From a virus: a DNA stretch of 32,042 bases. Position numbers and translations under genes: made by a program. The stretch covers positions 1 through 32,042 of IMG/VR virus record IMGVR_UViG_3300040751_003118. One strand, 5' to 3'. Positions within the stretch are counted from its first letter, which is position 1; each line of letters begins with the position of its first letter. This document shows, in pieces, positions 22,510 through 29,690 of the stretch. Below the pieces are notes generated by a model. It saw nothing but the letters and a program-made list of their open reading frames with translations, made no database searches and was not told where the DNA came from.

Positions 22510-22850
22510 TGGAATCTATAGTAGCCAAAAGTGAGAAGATCTTTTTTTACAATTGGTTCAACTTGTTCGAGTAATGCGTCATCGTACCAGCGTTGCCAAC
22601 CCTCAATTGGAGGAGGCACTGCTTTAAACTCGCTGGGATCTAGTTCAAATAGTTCAACTTCTGTTGCTAGAGTTTCAGCATGGAGCACTTTAGTCGTTTT
22701 AAGTAAATCCGCTTGTGGCTTAATATTATGACTAGCCAGCCAGGCTCCAAAGCCAATTTTAATCCAGCTATCAAGATAAAGTCGGACTAGCCTTTCATAA
22801 GGGTTTCTAACTATACTATAGGAGCTTATGGTAATTGGCTCTTCTTTCAT
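22503..22850 (-). CDS. Truncated sulfotransferase-like protein, 115 aa
   Basis: Near its N-terminus is SYSIVRNPYERLVRLYLDSW, the 3'-phosphate-binding motif of the carbohydrate sulfotransferase family (VRNPyeRl.S.Y). The C-terminus (LLEQVEPIVKKDLLTFGYYRF) matches the usual family ending in which a helix is followed by 'dl..fgY'. The P-loop (HIPKCGG-type) that should precede by about 60 residues is absent: the protein starts 13 residues before the motif. It may be a relic, a regulatory half or part of a split enzyme. It overlaps the upstream 71-aa gene by 35 bases. Confidence 0.6.
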   Translation of the reverse strand: MKEEPITISSYSIVRNPYERLVRLYLDSWIKIGFGAWLASHNIKPQADLLKTTKVLHAETLATEVELFELDPSEFKAVPPPIEGWQRWYDDALLEQVEPIVKKDLLTFGYYRFQK

Positions 22851-23031
22851 TATCTAGTTCTCTAACAAGTGAGTAAATATCATCAATCTTATATCTTGTC
22901 CAAGGCTCACAAATCTCTTTAGACAAAATCGGTTGTAGTCTAATTAGCTTATCTAAAAGAGCATTTAACTTTGCAGTTAACTGTTCTTCGCCCTCTCGAG
23001 TTCTAGTAATGCCATAATTAAGTGTTGTCAT
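22816..23031 (-). CDS. Unknown helical protein, 71 aa
   Basis: MTTLNYGITRTREGEEQLTA begins a largely helical, charged protein (LNALLDKLIRLQPILS; DDIYSLVRELDNERRAN) without a recognised motif. The ATG overlaps the end of the 76-aa gene by 14 bases. Nothing in it indicates function. Confidence 0.6.
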   Translation of the reverse strand: MTTLNYGITRTREGEEQLTAKLNALLDKLIRLQPILSKEICEPWTRYKIDDIYSLVRELDNERRANYHKLL

Positions 23032-23248
23032 GGCCTAACCAATCGTCATACCATTCATTAATAATATTAAGACGTTCAGCCGCTTCTGCCATTTTTCCTA
23101 TTTCAAAATCCATCGCCTCAATAATTCCAGAATGCTCACCAATACCAGCAGGATTTGCCATATATACAGCAAGATTGGCCGAGGATTTTTCGTACTGTCC
23201 TTGGTAGTACGAAATAAGAGCTTGATACATATGTGCTTTAAGAGTCAT
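23018..23248 (-). CDS. Conserved small phage protein, 76 aa
   Basis: The sequence MTLKAHMYQALISYYQGQYE then SANLAVYMANPAGIGEHSGI and EAMDFEIGKMAEAAERLNII resembles a small helical family often seen in tailed phages ('Y...k..A...i..yl.npvGIGEHs.i.e.i...i.k.a.a...l'). No function is known. A helix-loop-helix with the conserved GIGEHS turn is predicted. It overlaps the membrane-protein gene by 11 bases. Confidence 0.7.
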   Translation of the reverse strand: MTLKAHMYQALISYYQGQYEKSSANLAVYMANPAGIGEHSGIIEAMDFEIGKMAEAAERLNIINEWYDDWLGHDNT

Positions 23249-23504
23249 TTTTTAGTATTCCTTCTAAGTAACTTTTAATGAAGTGAAGTCTATGTTGCTT
23301 GCTTACTAATGGTACAACTAACAAAGGAACACCAACAAAAGTCACCGCTCCAAAGAAAAATAGATTTATATATCTATATCTATAAACTGTATTATTTGGA
23401 TTAATCTGTCCTAGAAACTGCATCGCTGGAAAGTAAATGGTATAAATGACCATTAACCAAGTTGATAACCAGAGAGCTGCTATTAGACTATACTGAAACT
23501 CCAT
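23238..23504 (-). CDS. Small membrane protein with two transmembrane segments, 88 aa (holin candidate)
   Basis: Two hydrophobic segments are plain: about residues 5-30 (LIAALWLSTWLMVIYTIYFP) and 48-67 (NLFFFGAVTFVGVPLLVVPL), with a basic tail (KQHRLHFIKSYLEG). No holin gene is otherwise evident in the window and the 88-residue, two-segment layout is compatible with one, but it lies 6 kb away from the lysozyme/spanin block, so this is weak. Confidence 0.65.
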   Translation of the reverse strand: MEFQYSLIAALWLSTWLMVIYTIYFPAMQFLGQINPNNTVYRYRYINLFFFGAVTFVGVPLLVVPLVSKQHRLHFIKSYLEGILKNDS

Positions 23505-24201
23505 GTTCTTCCAAATGTTTTAGACTTCCTAGATCATATGCTGCTGCATAGGCATAGAAGCCTCCTTTCTCAATAAAAGGAAATAAGGAATCATCGGAGT
23601 TTCCTCCTAATTCTGAAACATAAATTTTATATGCTTTTGCACTGTATTTTTTCTCATAATCTACAGTAGCAACTCCTTTTTGAGAGTCTTGTTTTGCAGT
23701 GGTAAGCTCTTCAATAATTTCAGCCGGAGCATTATGAAGCGCACTCCACACTTTTTGTCCTGGAACAAATTCTTCTGCCATGCAGTTATCGGGCAGTAAA
23801 TCTCCTAGAGGACTTTTAGCAGAAGAAGGAATTTTTTCAGGAATTCCTAAACGTTCAATAATTGCCTTTACAAATGAAGGAGAACGAAAGAGGCGTTTTG
23901 CAATTGCAGAGACTGGTTCGCCCTCTAAGTAATCTTCTGCAATCTGTTTAATCTCCATAGAGTTGGCTGCTTTACCACGGTTTTGCTTTTTGCGCTTTTC
24001 GCTGAAAGCTTTCTTCTCTAGAAAACCATCAATAATTTTTTGAAGTCGAGTCGTATTGTACGCAATGTTCAATACTTCACAGGCTTCTTTTTTCGTAATA
24101 GGTTTAGTTTCCGAGGAACTCGGATGCAGTAGACTTATCACCTTCTGAATATTCGCCGCCGTCAAGTTTTCGGTCTTTCCAGCTTTGATTCTTTTGGCCA
24201 A
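23488..24201 (-). CDS. HTH-containing protein of unknown function, 237 aa
   Basis: The likely start is a TTG at 24201 with GGGAG upstream; no in-frame ATG lies nearby. The N-terminal third has ITKKEACEVLNIAYNTTRL, an HTH-like unit, then a basic region (EKRKKQNRGK) and EGEPVSAIAKRLFRSPSFVKAIIERL, a second HTH of resolvase type. The C-terminal part (VPGQKVWSALHNAPAEIIEE, YSAKAYKIYVSEL, GGFYAYAAAYDLGSLKHL) is unrecognised. Its 5' end overlaps the DUF3310-like gene by 98 bases, the longest clear overlap between two well-supported genes in this part of the window. It may be a DNA-binding regulator. Confidence 0.7.
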   Translation of the reverse strand: MAKRIKAGKTENLTAANIQKVISLLHPSSSETKPITKKEACEVLNIAYNTTRLQKIIDGFLEKKAFSEKRKKQNRGKAANSMEIKQIAEDYLEGEPVSAIAKRLFRSPSFVKAIIERLGIPEKIPSSAKSPLGDLLPDNCMAEEFVPGQKVWSALHNAPAEIIEELTTAKQDSQKGVATVDYEKKYSAKAYKIYVSELGGNSDDSLFPFIEKGGFYAYAAAYDLGSLKHLEEHGVSV

Positions 24202-24469
24202 GAGTTTTCTCCCTTTCTGCTTCAGTCATACCAATAAGAATAATTGCATAGTGAATTACTTTGTACAAGTCGTCAATATTCTTCCCGTTTTTCTTTCCCC
24301 AACGAGAAGCATATTTAATAATATTTCCAATACAGAAACCTTCTCCATGGTTTGCAGAGAAGATCATTTCAGTAGGCTGAATATCTCCCTTATAGTGTTT
24401 GCTATAAGTGGACTCTACATATTCAGTTAGCCATTGAAGGACTTTATCTTCCTGATACTTATACTTCAT
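24104..24469 (-). CDS. DUF3310-like protein, 121 aa
   Basis: The block GDIQPTEMIFSANHGEGFCIG followed by NIIKYASRWGKKNGKNIDDL and YKVIHYAIIL matches the small phage DUF3310 family ('hY....qpie.i......f..GN.iKYi.R...Kng.eDL.Ka..Yl'), sometimes labelled nucleotide kinase-like without proof. It starts MKYKYQEDKVLQWLTE. The C-terminal 30 residues overlap the next gene. A nucleotide-related function is only a guess. Confidence 0.75.
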   Translation of the reverse strand: MKYKYQEDKVLQWLTEYVESTYSKHYKGDIQPTEMIFSANHGEGFCIGNIIKYASRWGKKNGKNIDDLYKVIHYAIILIGMTEAEREKTLGQKNQSWKDRKLDGGEYSEGDKSTASEFLGN

Positions 24470-25103
24470 TATTCTCCCTCGGTACAGAGGACCAGAATCC
24501 TATTTGAGTCAATCTACCTGTTTCCTTTGAATCTCCAAACCAAGAGAGTGTTGGAGCATGAAAATTAATTCCCGGGTAAATAATACAACGATTAAATACA
24601 TTTTCAATAGTAATATGAGGAATCCAATCGTCTTTATCAGCTAAGTCCGAATCTTCTAATCTGCCAAAAAAATGATTGCTTCCTTTATTCTTTTGTCCTC
24701 CAAATCCTCTCTCTTTATGGTAATAAAGAGTAGTACCAGAGTTACGAGGAGGATCGGGGTGTAGATAAATTACAGCAGCCCAAAAGTTTAGATTCTCATT
24801 CATCCAACTAGAGTAGTCATGATGAATCCAATTGATGCCGTACTTTTCTTGCCAAGCATTATGGTAAGCTGTATTAGTCCAGTTTGTTTTCCAGTCTATA
24901 ATACGCTCGCCTGTGATCTCTTGAAATCTTTTCTTTAGATAATTTTGATTAGAAGGCCAGGGATTAAATGCTCTACGACCAGGATAATTCCATCTAGTGT
25001 GTCCATTTGATTCGATTAGTCCCGGCTTAAATTGAAGAGTCAAGCCAAACTTTCTAGCCTGGTAAGGATCTGGGTAGAAATTATCTACAATAAAGTATCT
25101 CAT
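24459..25103 (-). CDS. 2OG-Fe(II) oxygenase-like protein (DUF6445-like), 214 aa
   Basis: The N-terminus MRYFIVDNFYPDPYQARKF is typical of a phage oxygenase group that begins with a 'vDdFl.dP...R..al' element. Then come IHHDYSSWM (H-x-D), LNFWAAVIYLHPDPP, GTTLYYHK, RCIIYPGINFHAP (distal His) and GRLTQIGFWS (Arg). The iron and 2OG residues are therefore in place. The substrate is unknown. It overlaps both neighbours (ATGA upstream, 11 bases downstream), in the operon driven by promoter P5. Confidence 0.78.
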   Translation of the reverse strand: MRYFIVDNFYPDPYQARKFGLTLQFKPGLIESNGHTRWNYPGRRAFNPWPSNQNYLKKRFQEITGERIIDWKTNWTNTAYHNAWQEKYGINWIHHDYSSWMNENLNFWAAVIYLHPDPPRNSGTTLYYHKERGFGGQKNKGSNHFFGRLEDSDLADKDDWIPHITIENVFNRCIIYPGINFHAPTLSWFGDSKETGRLTQIGFWSSVPRENNEV

Positions 25104-25306
25104 CCCTGCAACTGATCAAGAACGTCAATACCTCCCTCAATCTTTGCAAGGTATTCTTTTAGTCGATCAACTTCTCCTTTTGCAAGAGCAAGTTTTCTTT
25201 CCGTATCTTCTCGCTGAACATCCAGTGCTTTTCTCATAAGAGGAATCTGTTCAACTACTTTAACTTTAGGGGCCATGACTCCATAAAGCTCATTATCTTT
25301 CGCCAT
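25100..25306 (-). CDS. Small coiled-coil protein, 68 aa
   Basis: After MAKDNELYGVMAPKVK the rest is a heptad-patterned helix (IPLMRKALDVQREDTERKLA; GEVDRLKEYLAKIEGGIDVL), predicting a coiled coil of about 45 residues. No catalytic motif. It overlaps the 72-aa gene by 14 bases and the next start by 4. Confidence 0.65.
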   Translation of the reverse strand: MAKDNELYGVMAPKVKVVEQIPLMRKALDVQREDTERKLALAKGEVDRLKEYLAKIEGGIDVLDQLQG

Positions 25307-25511
25307 TATTCAATCTCCAGGCGCTCATTAACTGCTGATAACCGTTTTTCTTAATAAGTTTAAGAGGACGACGAAGTTGCACTTTCTGAAGCGCAGTTTC
25401 AAACCATTCGGTTCGTTGTTCGTCAGTCCATTCCATGGGAAGCAGTGCTCGATGGCCTTTGTACTCATAAGCACGCATTCCGTCTACTTCTGTTGTATTA
25501 AACTTATCCAT
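25293..25511 (-). CDS. Unknown protein, 72 aa, first gene after the structured leader
   Basis: MDKFNTTEVDGMRAYEYKGH is followed by ALLPMEWTDEQRTEWFETAL and KLIKKNGYQQLMSAWRLNN; no family recognised. The only Shine-Dalgarno-like sequence, AAGGAGAGG, lies 13-21 bases before the ATG, slightly far, and is the strand that pairs with the 5' part of the leader, so translation of this gene may be controlled by RNA structure. Confidence 0.65.
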   Translation of the reverse strand: MDKFNTTEVDGMRAYEYKGHRALLPMEWTDEQRTEWFETALQKVQLRRPLKLIKKNGYQQLMSAWRLNNGER

Positions 25512-25720
25512 AATAAGTTAGAAACCTCTCCTTCCCTACGGTGTCTCACGACAAGCTGCGGGCATACTTTCTTTAAGGTGAAAACTCTTCATCTGAAAGT
25601 TAGGCTGTCTGTTAATAGCTTAACCAGCGTTCACACGCCTAGCGGTTAAGTAAATAGAGTTAGTCATCCAAAAAGTCAGTTCACTTACGGAGAGGTTTCT
25701 CCAAAGTGTTTCTTCTGACT
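25512..25720 (-). ncRNA. Structured 5' leader of the P5 operon (candidate RNA switch)
   Basis: Transcripts from P5 should begin at about 25720, exactly at a three-tier hairpin: 25720-25715 with 25679-25674 (AGTCAG/CTGACT), 25708-25704 with 25686-25682 (CACTT/AAGTG) and 25702-25698 with 25693-25689 (GGAGA/TCTCC, loop AACC), followed by TTTTT. A second hairpin (25650-25644 with 25625-25619) contains GCGT-GTGA-ACGC, a GNRA tetraloop. A third is at 25601-25583. The apical AGAAACCTCTCC (25700-25689) is fully complementary over 12 nt to GGAGAGGTTTCT (25531-25520), which includes the ribosome-site region of the first gene. The two pairings are mutually exclusive. Structures were found by eye; no known riboswitch class was recognised. 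Confidence 0.65.
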
Positions 25721-25726
25721 GTATAT

Positions 25727-25765
25727 ATTGTATCAAAACAATAAGATTTTGTCAAGAACTATTTT
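25727..25765 (-). promoter_or_regulatory. Promoter P5 (consensus family)
   Basis: Minus strand: AAAATAGTTC (25765-25756), TTGACA (25755-25750), 17-nt spacer, TACAAT (25732-25727; the only copy with a changed -10). The TGA stop of the upstream cupin-like gene (25752-25754) lies inside the -35 hexamer. Start site about 25720. Confidence 0.88.
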
Positions 25766-26507
25766 TAAGAACTCTTGCAACTTCCTCTTCAATTCCGCTA
25801 GTATAGTCTAGCCAGGGCATCCTTTTCTGAGGCCTACCTTTAACCCAGTGAGGAGACTCATTAAAGTGAAAAGAGATAGAAATTCGAGGACTAAGAGTTT
25901 GTACTTTATGATATAGCTTTTTAGGAAGATAAAGTAAATCCCCGTCGTCTAGATCTACCACCTGAGCCAGAGTAGCCTCGTTGGGCTTACATTCGTGCTG
26001 AAATTCATTATAAATGAACCATCGAACTTTTCCGCTCACATGAAACAAAAAATTATCCGTGGAGTCGGCATGAATCGGAAAACAATGGGCATCTTTTTTA
26101 CTTGAACAGTATAAATTTGCCTGCCCTATACCATAGTACTGCTCAAATTCTTCGCATTGATTCCAGAGTGTTTCATTTAGAAACTCGCTCAAAGTCAGAA
26201 TAAAAGAACAACCTCTCCACCACGCTCCATGAATAGCTTTAATATCTACTTTCTTCCTAGCTTTTTTGTGGCAGTAACGGCCTCCGTTTCCTTCCATGTT
26301 GACAATTTGAAGCTGCGGCATTCGTTTATGACCGTTTCTTCCGTCACCGTTTAGATAAATTTCTAGTTCTCGCCAAGAGAAGTGATTACTAAATCTATTT
26401 TCAGGATGTTTAGCAATAAAAGGCTTTTTACCTTTATAATCTTCTAGAAATTCTTCCATGCTCATAGGTAGAAGTTCTTCTAGTGTATACGCATAGCTTT
26501 TTGTCAT
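25752..26507 (-). CDS. Cupin/JmjC-type oxygenase-like protein, 251 aa
   Basis: The ATG at 26507 overlaps the previous stop (ATGA); a TTG at 26516 is the only longer start. The N-terminal part (MTKSYAYTLEELLPMSMEEF, KKPFIAKHPENRFSNHFSW) resembles the start of JmjC/RoxA-type ribosomal oxygenases. The core has FPIHADSTDNFLFHVSGKVR (H-x-D), VVDLDDGDLLYLPKKLYHKV (distal His) and PRISISFHF, close to the PF08007-like pattern. Such enzymes hydroxylate protein side chains, e.g. ribosomal proteins; here the target may be a host or phage protein (inference). Confidence 0.78.
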   Translation of the reverse strand: MTKSYAYTLEELLPMSMEEFLEDYKGKKPFIAKHPENRFSNHFSWRELEIYLNGDGRNGHKRMPQLQIVNMEGNGGRYCHKKARKKVDIKAIHGAWWRGCSFILTLSEFLNETLWNQCEEFEQYYGIGQANLYCSSKKDAHCFPIHADSTDNFLFHVSGKVRWFIYNEFQHECKPNEATLAQVVDLDDGDLLYLPKKLYHKVQTLSPRISISFHFNESPHWVKGRPQKRMPWLDYTSGIEEEVARVLKNSS

Positions 26508-27007
26508 TTGAACCAAACCACCAAAGAATGTCGGATGCCCTCAGTTACGGGAGTAACTTGGTGTCTCATATCACTGGGAAAGAGCACTGCATCTTGCTGT
26601 TTTAAATAAACTTCGCCCGTGCCTTCAAATTCCATATGCCCTCCCTTAAATTCAAAAGGATTAGAAATTAGAGCAGACATACTAAGAGTACGTTGTGCGA
26701 GCGTTTTATCATCGTGATGCCACTTATAATAGTGGCCTTCTTCATATGTACTTAGCTGGAATATTTCTGCCTCTCGTTTTCCATACCCTAACTCTTTTAC
26801 CCAATTTTCGATAAACTGAAAGTAAATAAGCGTGCTGGGGTTTCGTCTGGCATATCTACAGAGAGAAATACGATGTTCTGTGATGGACATTCGGCCCTTT
26901 CCATCACCCGTTAGGGCCTGGACTGGGAGATACGTTTCCAGGATTTCTTGTGCCCATTCATACAAAAAATTGGGTAGTCTTATAACTTTTGGGGATCGCT
27001 GATCCAC
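26504..27007 (-). CDS. 2OG-Fe(II) dioxygenase (prolyl-4-hydroxylase-like), 167 aa
   Basis: The GTG at 27007 is chosen because GGAGG lies four bases upstream; it gives MDQRSPKVIRLPNFLYEWAQ. The iron site is HYYKWHHDDKT (H-x-D), with FKGGHMEFEG, DAVLFPSDMRHQVTPV (distal His) and GIRHSLVVW (Arg), as in PKHD-type hydroxylases. It should use O2, Fe(II) and 2OG. It overlaps the glycosyltransferase-like gene by 28 bases and the cupin gene by 4, so two oxygenases and one transferase are made together. Confidence 0.85.
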   Translation of the reverse strand: MDQRSPKVIRLPNFLYEWAQEILETYLPVQALTGDGKGRMSITEHRISLCRYARRNPSTLIYFQFIENWVKELGYGKREAEIFQLSTYEEGHYYKWHHDDKTLAQRTLSMSALISNPFEFKGGHMEFEGTGEVYLKQQDAVLFPSDMRHQVTPVTEGIRHSLVVWFK

Positions 27008-27753
27008 GCTACCTCCTGTGCATTTTGCCAAAGAATCTCCATAATATCCTGACGAGGATGCGTTGATTTTCCATGAGGGCTATAAATAGGATGCCACGGT
27101 TGCGTACTTAGAGCCGTAAAGTGAACGTGCTTAATCTGGTCAAGCGGAAGCATCTGCTGATACTTTCTGTCAAAGCTTGGAGGCAGGTGAGAAGTATTAT
27201 GCCCGTCAAAAGAATTCCACTCAGGTCCAATTTGTTTTACATAGGGCAAAGATTTCTGTCTGTACGGCTGGCCTAGTCCTTCAAAGAAAGGCCACTTGTA
27301 AGTCCCTTTCTGTTTTGCAATTTCGCTTATCGGCGCCATGTGGCCTTTTGCTTTTTCGCAATCCATCAGTACTACGCTGTCTGCCCACCATCCTCTTTCG
27401 TATGGTGTATGTTTCCATTTATTGCCGTTTGCCATGAAGGTATCCCAGACCATTCCAAAAGGCTTACCTTCTAAATCGGTTTCCCATAGCTCTGCAATGT
27501 CACTGAGATTCATTTGGTCTACATCAGTATAGATTGCTTTTCCCTTAAATCCGCATAGCTCAGGAATTGCATATCTAAAACAGGTAAAAGGAGTCCCCCA
27601 GCCCCAGCGATTCCACTGAGGAAACTTTTTAGGACGTAAAAAAGTAATATCTAGTTTTTCTTTTGTATTCTTAAATAGGCTATGAAGATAGATTTTTTCA
27701 ATCCAAGTATCCTCATGATCACTAGTTCCGATAAAAATTCTAATTTTTGACAT
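26980..27753 (-). CDS. GT-A-like glycosyltransferase, 257 aa
   Basis: From the ATG at 27753, MSKIRIFIGTSDHEDTWIEK leads into LDITFLRPKKF and AIYTDVDQMNLSDIAELW, the DxD motif of GT8-like transferases acting on nucleotide sugars. Then ERGWWADSVVLMDCEKAKGH and KHVHFTALSTQPWHPI (HF.....PW.) follow, again as in GT8-type enzymes (glycogenin-like ending). An upstream ATG (27771) lacks a ribosome site. Substrate unknown. It sits between an unknown gene and two oxygenases, so a hydroxylation-then-glycosylation pair is possible (inference). Confidence 0.72.
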   Translation of the reverse strand: MSKIRIFIGTSDHEDTWIEKIYLHSLFKNTKEKLDITFLRPKKFPQWNRWGWGTPFTCFRYAIPELCGFKGKAIYTDVDQMNLSDIAELWETDLEGKPFGMVWDTFMANGNKWKHTPYERGWWADSVVLMDCEKAKGHMAPISEIAKQKGTYKWPFFEGLGQPYRQKSLPYVKQIGPEWNSFDGHNTSHLPPSFDRKYQQMLPLDQIKHVHFTALSTQPWHPIYSPHGKSTHPRQDIMEILWQNAQEVAWISDPQKL

Positions 27754-28261
27754 CTTCAGCGCCCATTTCAAAATAAAAAAACTTAGTACCAGGAGCTAAA
27801 ACTAGAGTAGCTAGCTCGGGCTTTTCAAACACATAAAACTTTTTCTCTGGTCCCAAGTACTTTGTTTTTCGGTCGTTCCATTTGTATAAGATTGGATCGT
27901 AAATAGAAAGAGTGCGAAGAGCTTTATGATAATCGTTTTTTACTATTGTTATAAATGATTTTCCTGGATCAATAAACCCAAACCCGTAGGGACCATTAGA
28001 AGCAATAGACATTGGAATAGCAAAAGAGGCATCATTAGCCTCACTATAAGATAAATAGTGAACGTACTCTTTTCCTGTTATTTCTCTAAGAAAAGCAAAG
28101 ATTTCCTCCCTTCTTTCTCTCCAGAAAGGGGCAGTAGAATTATAAGGAGGATTCATTAATTCATAGTATGGATACGTAGGAGTTCTAGGAAATCTCCAGT
28201 TTCTTCCTGCGCTCATAAACTCTACTGAATCTTTTGCAAGATCCTTAAATACACGCTTCAT
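27740..28261 (-). CDS. Unknown protein, 173 aa
   Basis: The ATG at 28261 overlaps the ParB-like stop (ATGA). The product contains TPTYPYYELMNPPYNSTAPF, YVHYLSYSEANDASFAIPMS, GFGFIDPGKSFITIVKNDYH and LVLAPGTKFFYFEMG. A possible double-stranded beta-helix is hinted at by the late 'L.PGTkf.Y' strand, but there is no metal motif. I do not recognise it. The acidic end overlaps the glycosyltransferase start. Confidence 0.65.
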   Translation of the reverse strand: MKRVFKDLAKDSVEFMSAGRNWRFPRTPTYPYYELMNPPYNSTAPFWRERREEIFAFLREITGKEYVHYLSYSEANDASFAIPMSIASNGPYGFGFIDPGKSFITIVKNDYHKALRTLSIYDPILYKWNDRKTKYLGPEKKFYVFEKPELATLVLAPGTKFFYFEMGAEDVKN

Positions 28262-28677
28262 CAATAACCTCTAATTGCTAACATCGCACTATGAGCCCAA
28301 TGAATATCAGGCACAATGATAGCAGAAATACTTGTAAAGCCTAGGGATCTTGCAGCAGTAATTCTCTGTCCTCCAGTAAAAGCCAACCAGGAGGCTGTTT
28401 TGTTGTAGGGAAGAATTAGACGAGGAGTTACAAACTCTACTGACTTATCGTAATTTTCTCTTGTATTTTCCAAAAGAATAATAGGAAAGAATAGCCCATA
28501 GATTTTTAGACTATGGGCTACTGTTTTATACCCTGGCTGATCTTCTCGTTCTGCAACGGGAATTGTAATATCTGCCATCTCTATATTTTGTACTATAAAA
28601 TTTTCTTCAAGTAAGTCTCCCTCTTTCCAAAAGAAGGTTTGAATTGTGTCAGCTTGCTTCGCTTTCAATAAACTCAA
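28261..28677 (-). CDS. ParB/sulfiredoxin-fold protein, 138 aa
   Basis: The start is taken as a TTG at 28677 with GGAG seven bases upstream. In the product, VAHSLKIYGLFFPIILLEN is followed by LAFTGGQRITAARSLGFTSI and SAIIV, which is the ParB/Srx core ('...l...G...Pi.v......y.v..GgqR..Aar.lG...i.aiiv'). Only this domain is present. The function is unknown; stand-alone ParB-fold proteins in phages include nucleases and CTP-binding regulators. It has relatives in layout at 10277-10804 and 11520-12242. Confidence 0.68.
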   Translation of the reverse strand: MSLLKAKQADTIQTFFWKEGDLLEENFIVQNIEMADITIPVAEREDQPGYKTVAHSLKIYGLFFPIILLENTRENYDKSVEFVTPRLILPYNKTASWLAFTGGQRITAARSLGFTSISAIIVPDIHWAHSAMLAIRGY

Positions 28678-29323
28678 CTACGTTCTCCGCCATTTTACCG
28701 TATCGAGGTGGAATTGCAAAATCAATAACCATTCTAGGGCTAGCGCCTGTATTCCTGTCGCACATCCATACTTCTCCAGTTGGCGGATATGTTGAGAAAA
28801 TACAAGTCCAGCCCGGAGCATCAATTAGCTTAATTTGATCATTGCCGTATCTAAACAAGGTATATCCACTAGATCTATTATGAATGAATCTAATAGAATG
28901 GTGTGGTTTTTTCCAATTATTGTGCCAACCAGTAAATCCAACTTTTGGACCTTGAACGCATAAAGTATCAAGATACCAAGCAGTATGCGCACCGTTTGGA
29001 ATACCTGCTTTAAATGTCTCTTTTAAAAAATGTTTTACTACTTGAAAATCATTCTTATTATGGTTTGGCGTTCCTCCTTGGCCCGGTCTGAGAGCATTAT
29101 AGGGAGGGCCAGCACTAGCTGCTGAGAAATCTACATAATTATGTTCTTCAGGAACGCCATCAAAAAGTAGATCTTGTTTTAGTTCCTCTAGTCTTGCATA
29201 TGTCACAAGAGGTGCAGGAGAACTAGTAAAAACATGAGGCATTTTATAGAATGCACGAGCAAATGTATCGAGCTTGTACAGCATCCGATTATTCGCTAGG
29301 TTTACTTTCCTTATCATCGACAT
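28649..29323 (-). CDS. 2OG-Fe(II) oxygenase-like protein, 224 aa (iron site divergent)
   Basis: The C-terminal half reads GFTGWHNNWKKPHHSIRFIH, GYTLFRYGNDQIKLIDAPGW and TCIFSTYPPTGEVWMCDRNT, then SPRMVIDFAI. This parallels a phage oxygenase group with 'WH.n...p....y.......S.fRy.....i..yD..GW......lWH.v.....RiSi.F'. Here the first His is followed by NN and not x-D, and the distal His is replaced (VWMC), so the iron site may be lost. The ATG at 29323 overlaps Rz1 by 35 bases; an ATG at 29284 would remove the overlap but also lacks a ribosome site. Confidence 0.62.
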   Translation of the reverse strand: MSMIRKVNLANNRMLYKLDTFARAFYKMPHVFTSSPAPLVTYARLEELKQDLLFDGVPEEHNYVDFSAASAGPPYNALRPGQGGTPNHNKNDFQVVKHFLKETFKAGIPNGAHTAWYLDTLCVQGPKVGFTGWHNNWKKPHHSIRFIHNRSSGYTLFRYGNDQIKLIDAPGWTCIFSTYPPTGEVWMCDRNTGASPRMVIDFAIPPRYGKMAENVVEFIESEAS

Positions 29324-29690
29324 TTGTGACAGTCCGATAGTATACGATCACTTCCTTCATTTCTAGAATGTAGCGTCGTAACTCTTGCATATTATATGCC
29401 ATCAATTCGTAGTCAGGAATAGTCATTGCAGTAAACACTAACTGCCCTGATTCTTTTTGTACTCTATCTAGAAACTCCTCCATATTGGCTTCGGATACTA
29501 CATACCAATATGGCTCTTTTAAATCAATTTCCTTTGGCATTACCGGCTGCTTGATTTTGATCTGCACCGGCTTTGTCACTATTTTCACTTCGGGGGGTTT
29601 TGGTTTCAGCAAGCTGCACCCCGTCATCATCGAGACGATCAAGCTCGCGGCTATCATTCTCGATGGTATCGAATACTTGTTTTGTACCAT
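29289..29690 (-). CDS. Rz1: Rz1-like outer-membrane spanin lipoprotein
   Basis: The 133-aa protein has a short basic N-terminus, a hydrophobic stretch and a lipobox: RMIAASLIVSMMTGC with Cys25 as lipidation site. It is followed by a proline/lysine-rich linker (LLKPKPPEVKIVTKPVQIKI), typical of Rz1. The ATG lies inside the Rz gene in another frame (overlap 29524-29690) and the gene runs 235 bases beyond the Rz stop, so the pair is overlapping but not embedded. The C-terminal half is longer than in lambda Rz1. It would join Rz to bridge and fuse the two host membranes, indicating a Gram-negative host. Confidence 0.85.
   Translation of the reverse strand: MVQNKYSIPSRMIAASLIVSMMTGCSLLKPKPPEVKIVTKPVQIKIKQPVMPKEIDLKEPYWYVVSEANMEEFLDRVQKESGQLVFTAMTIPDYELMAYNMQELRRYILEMKEVIVYYRTVTNVDDKESKPSE

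Noticed and set aside
25377-25649. A 90-codon plus-strand frame over the P5 leader and first gene
   Set aside because: It has no plus-strand promoter or ribosome site and antisense to a structured leader; no plus-strand gene is supported anywhere in the window.
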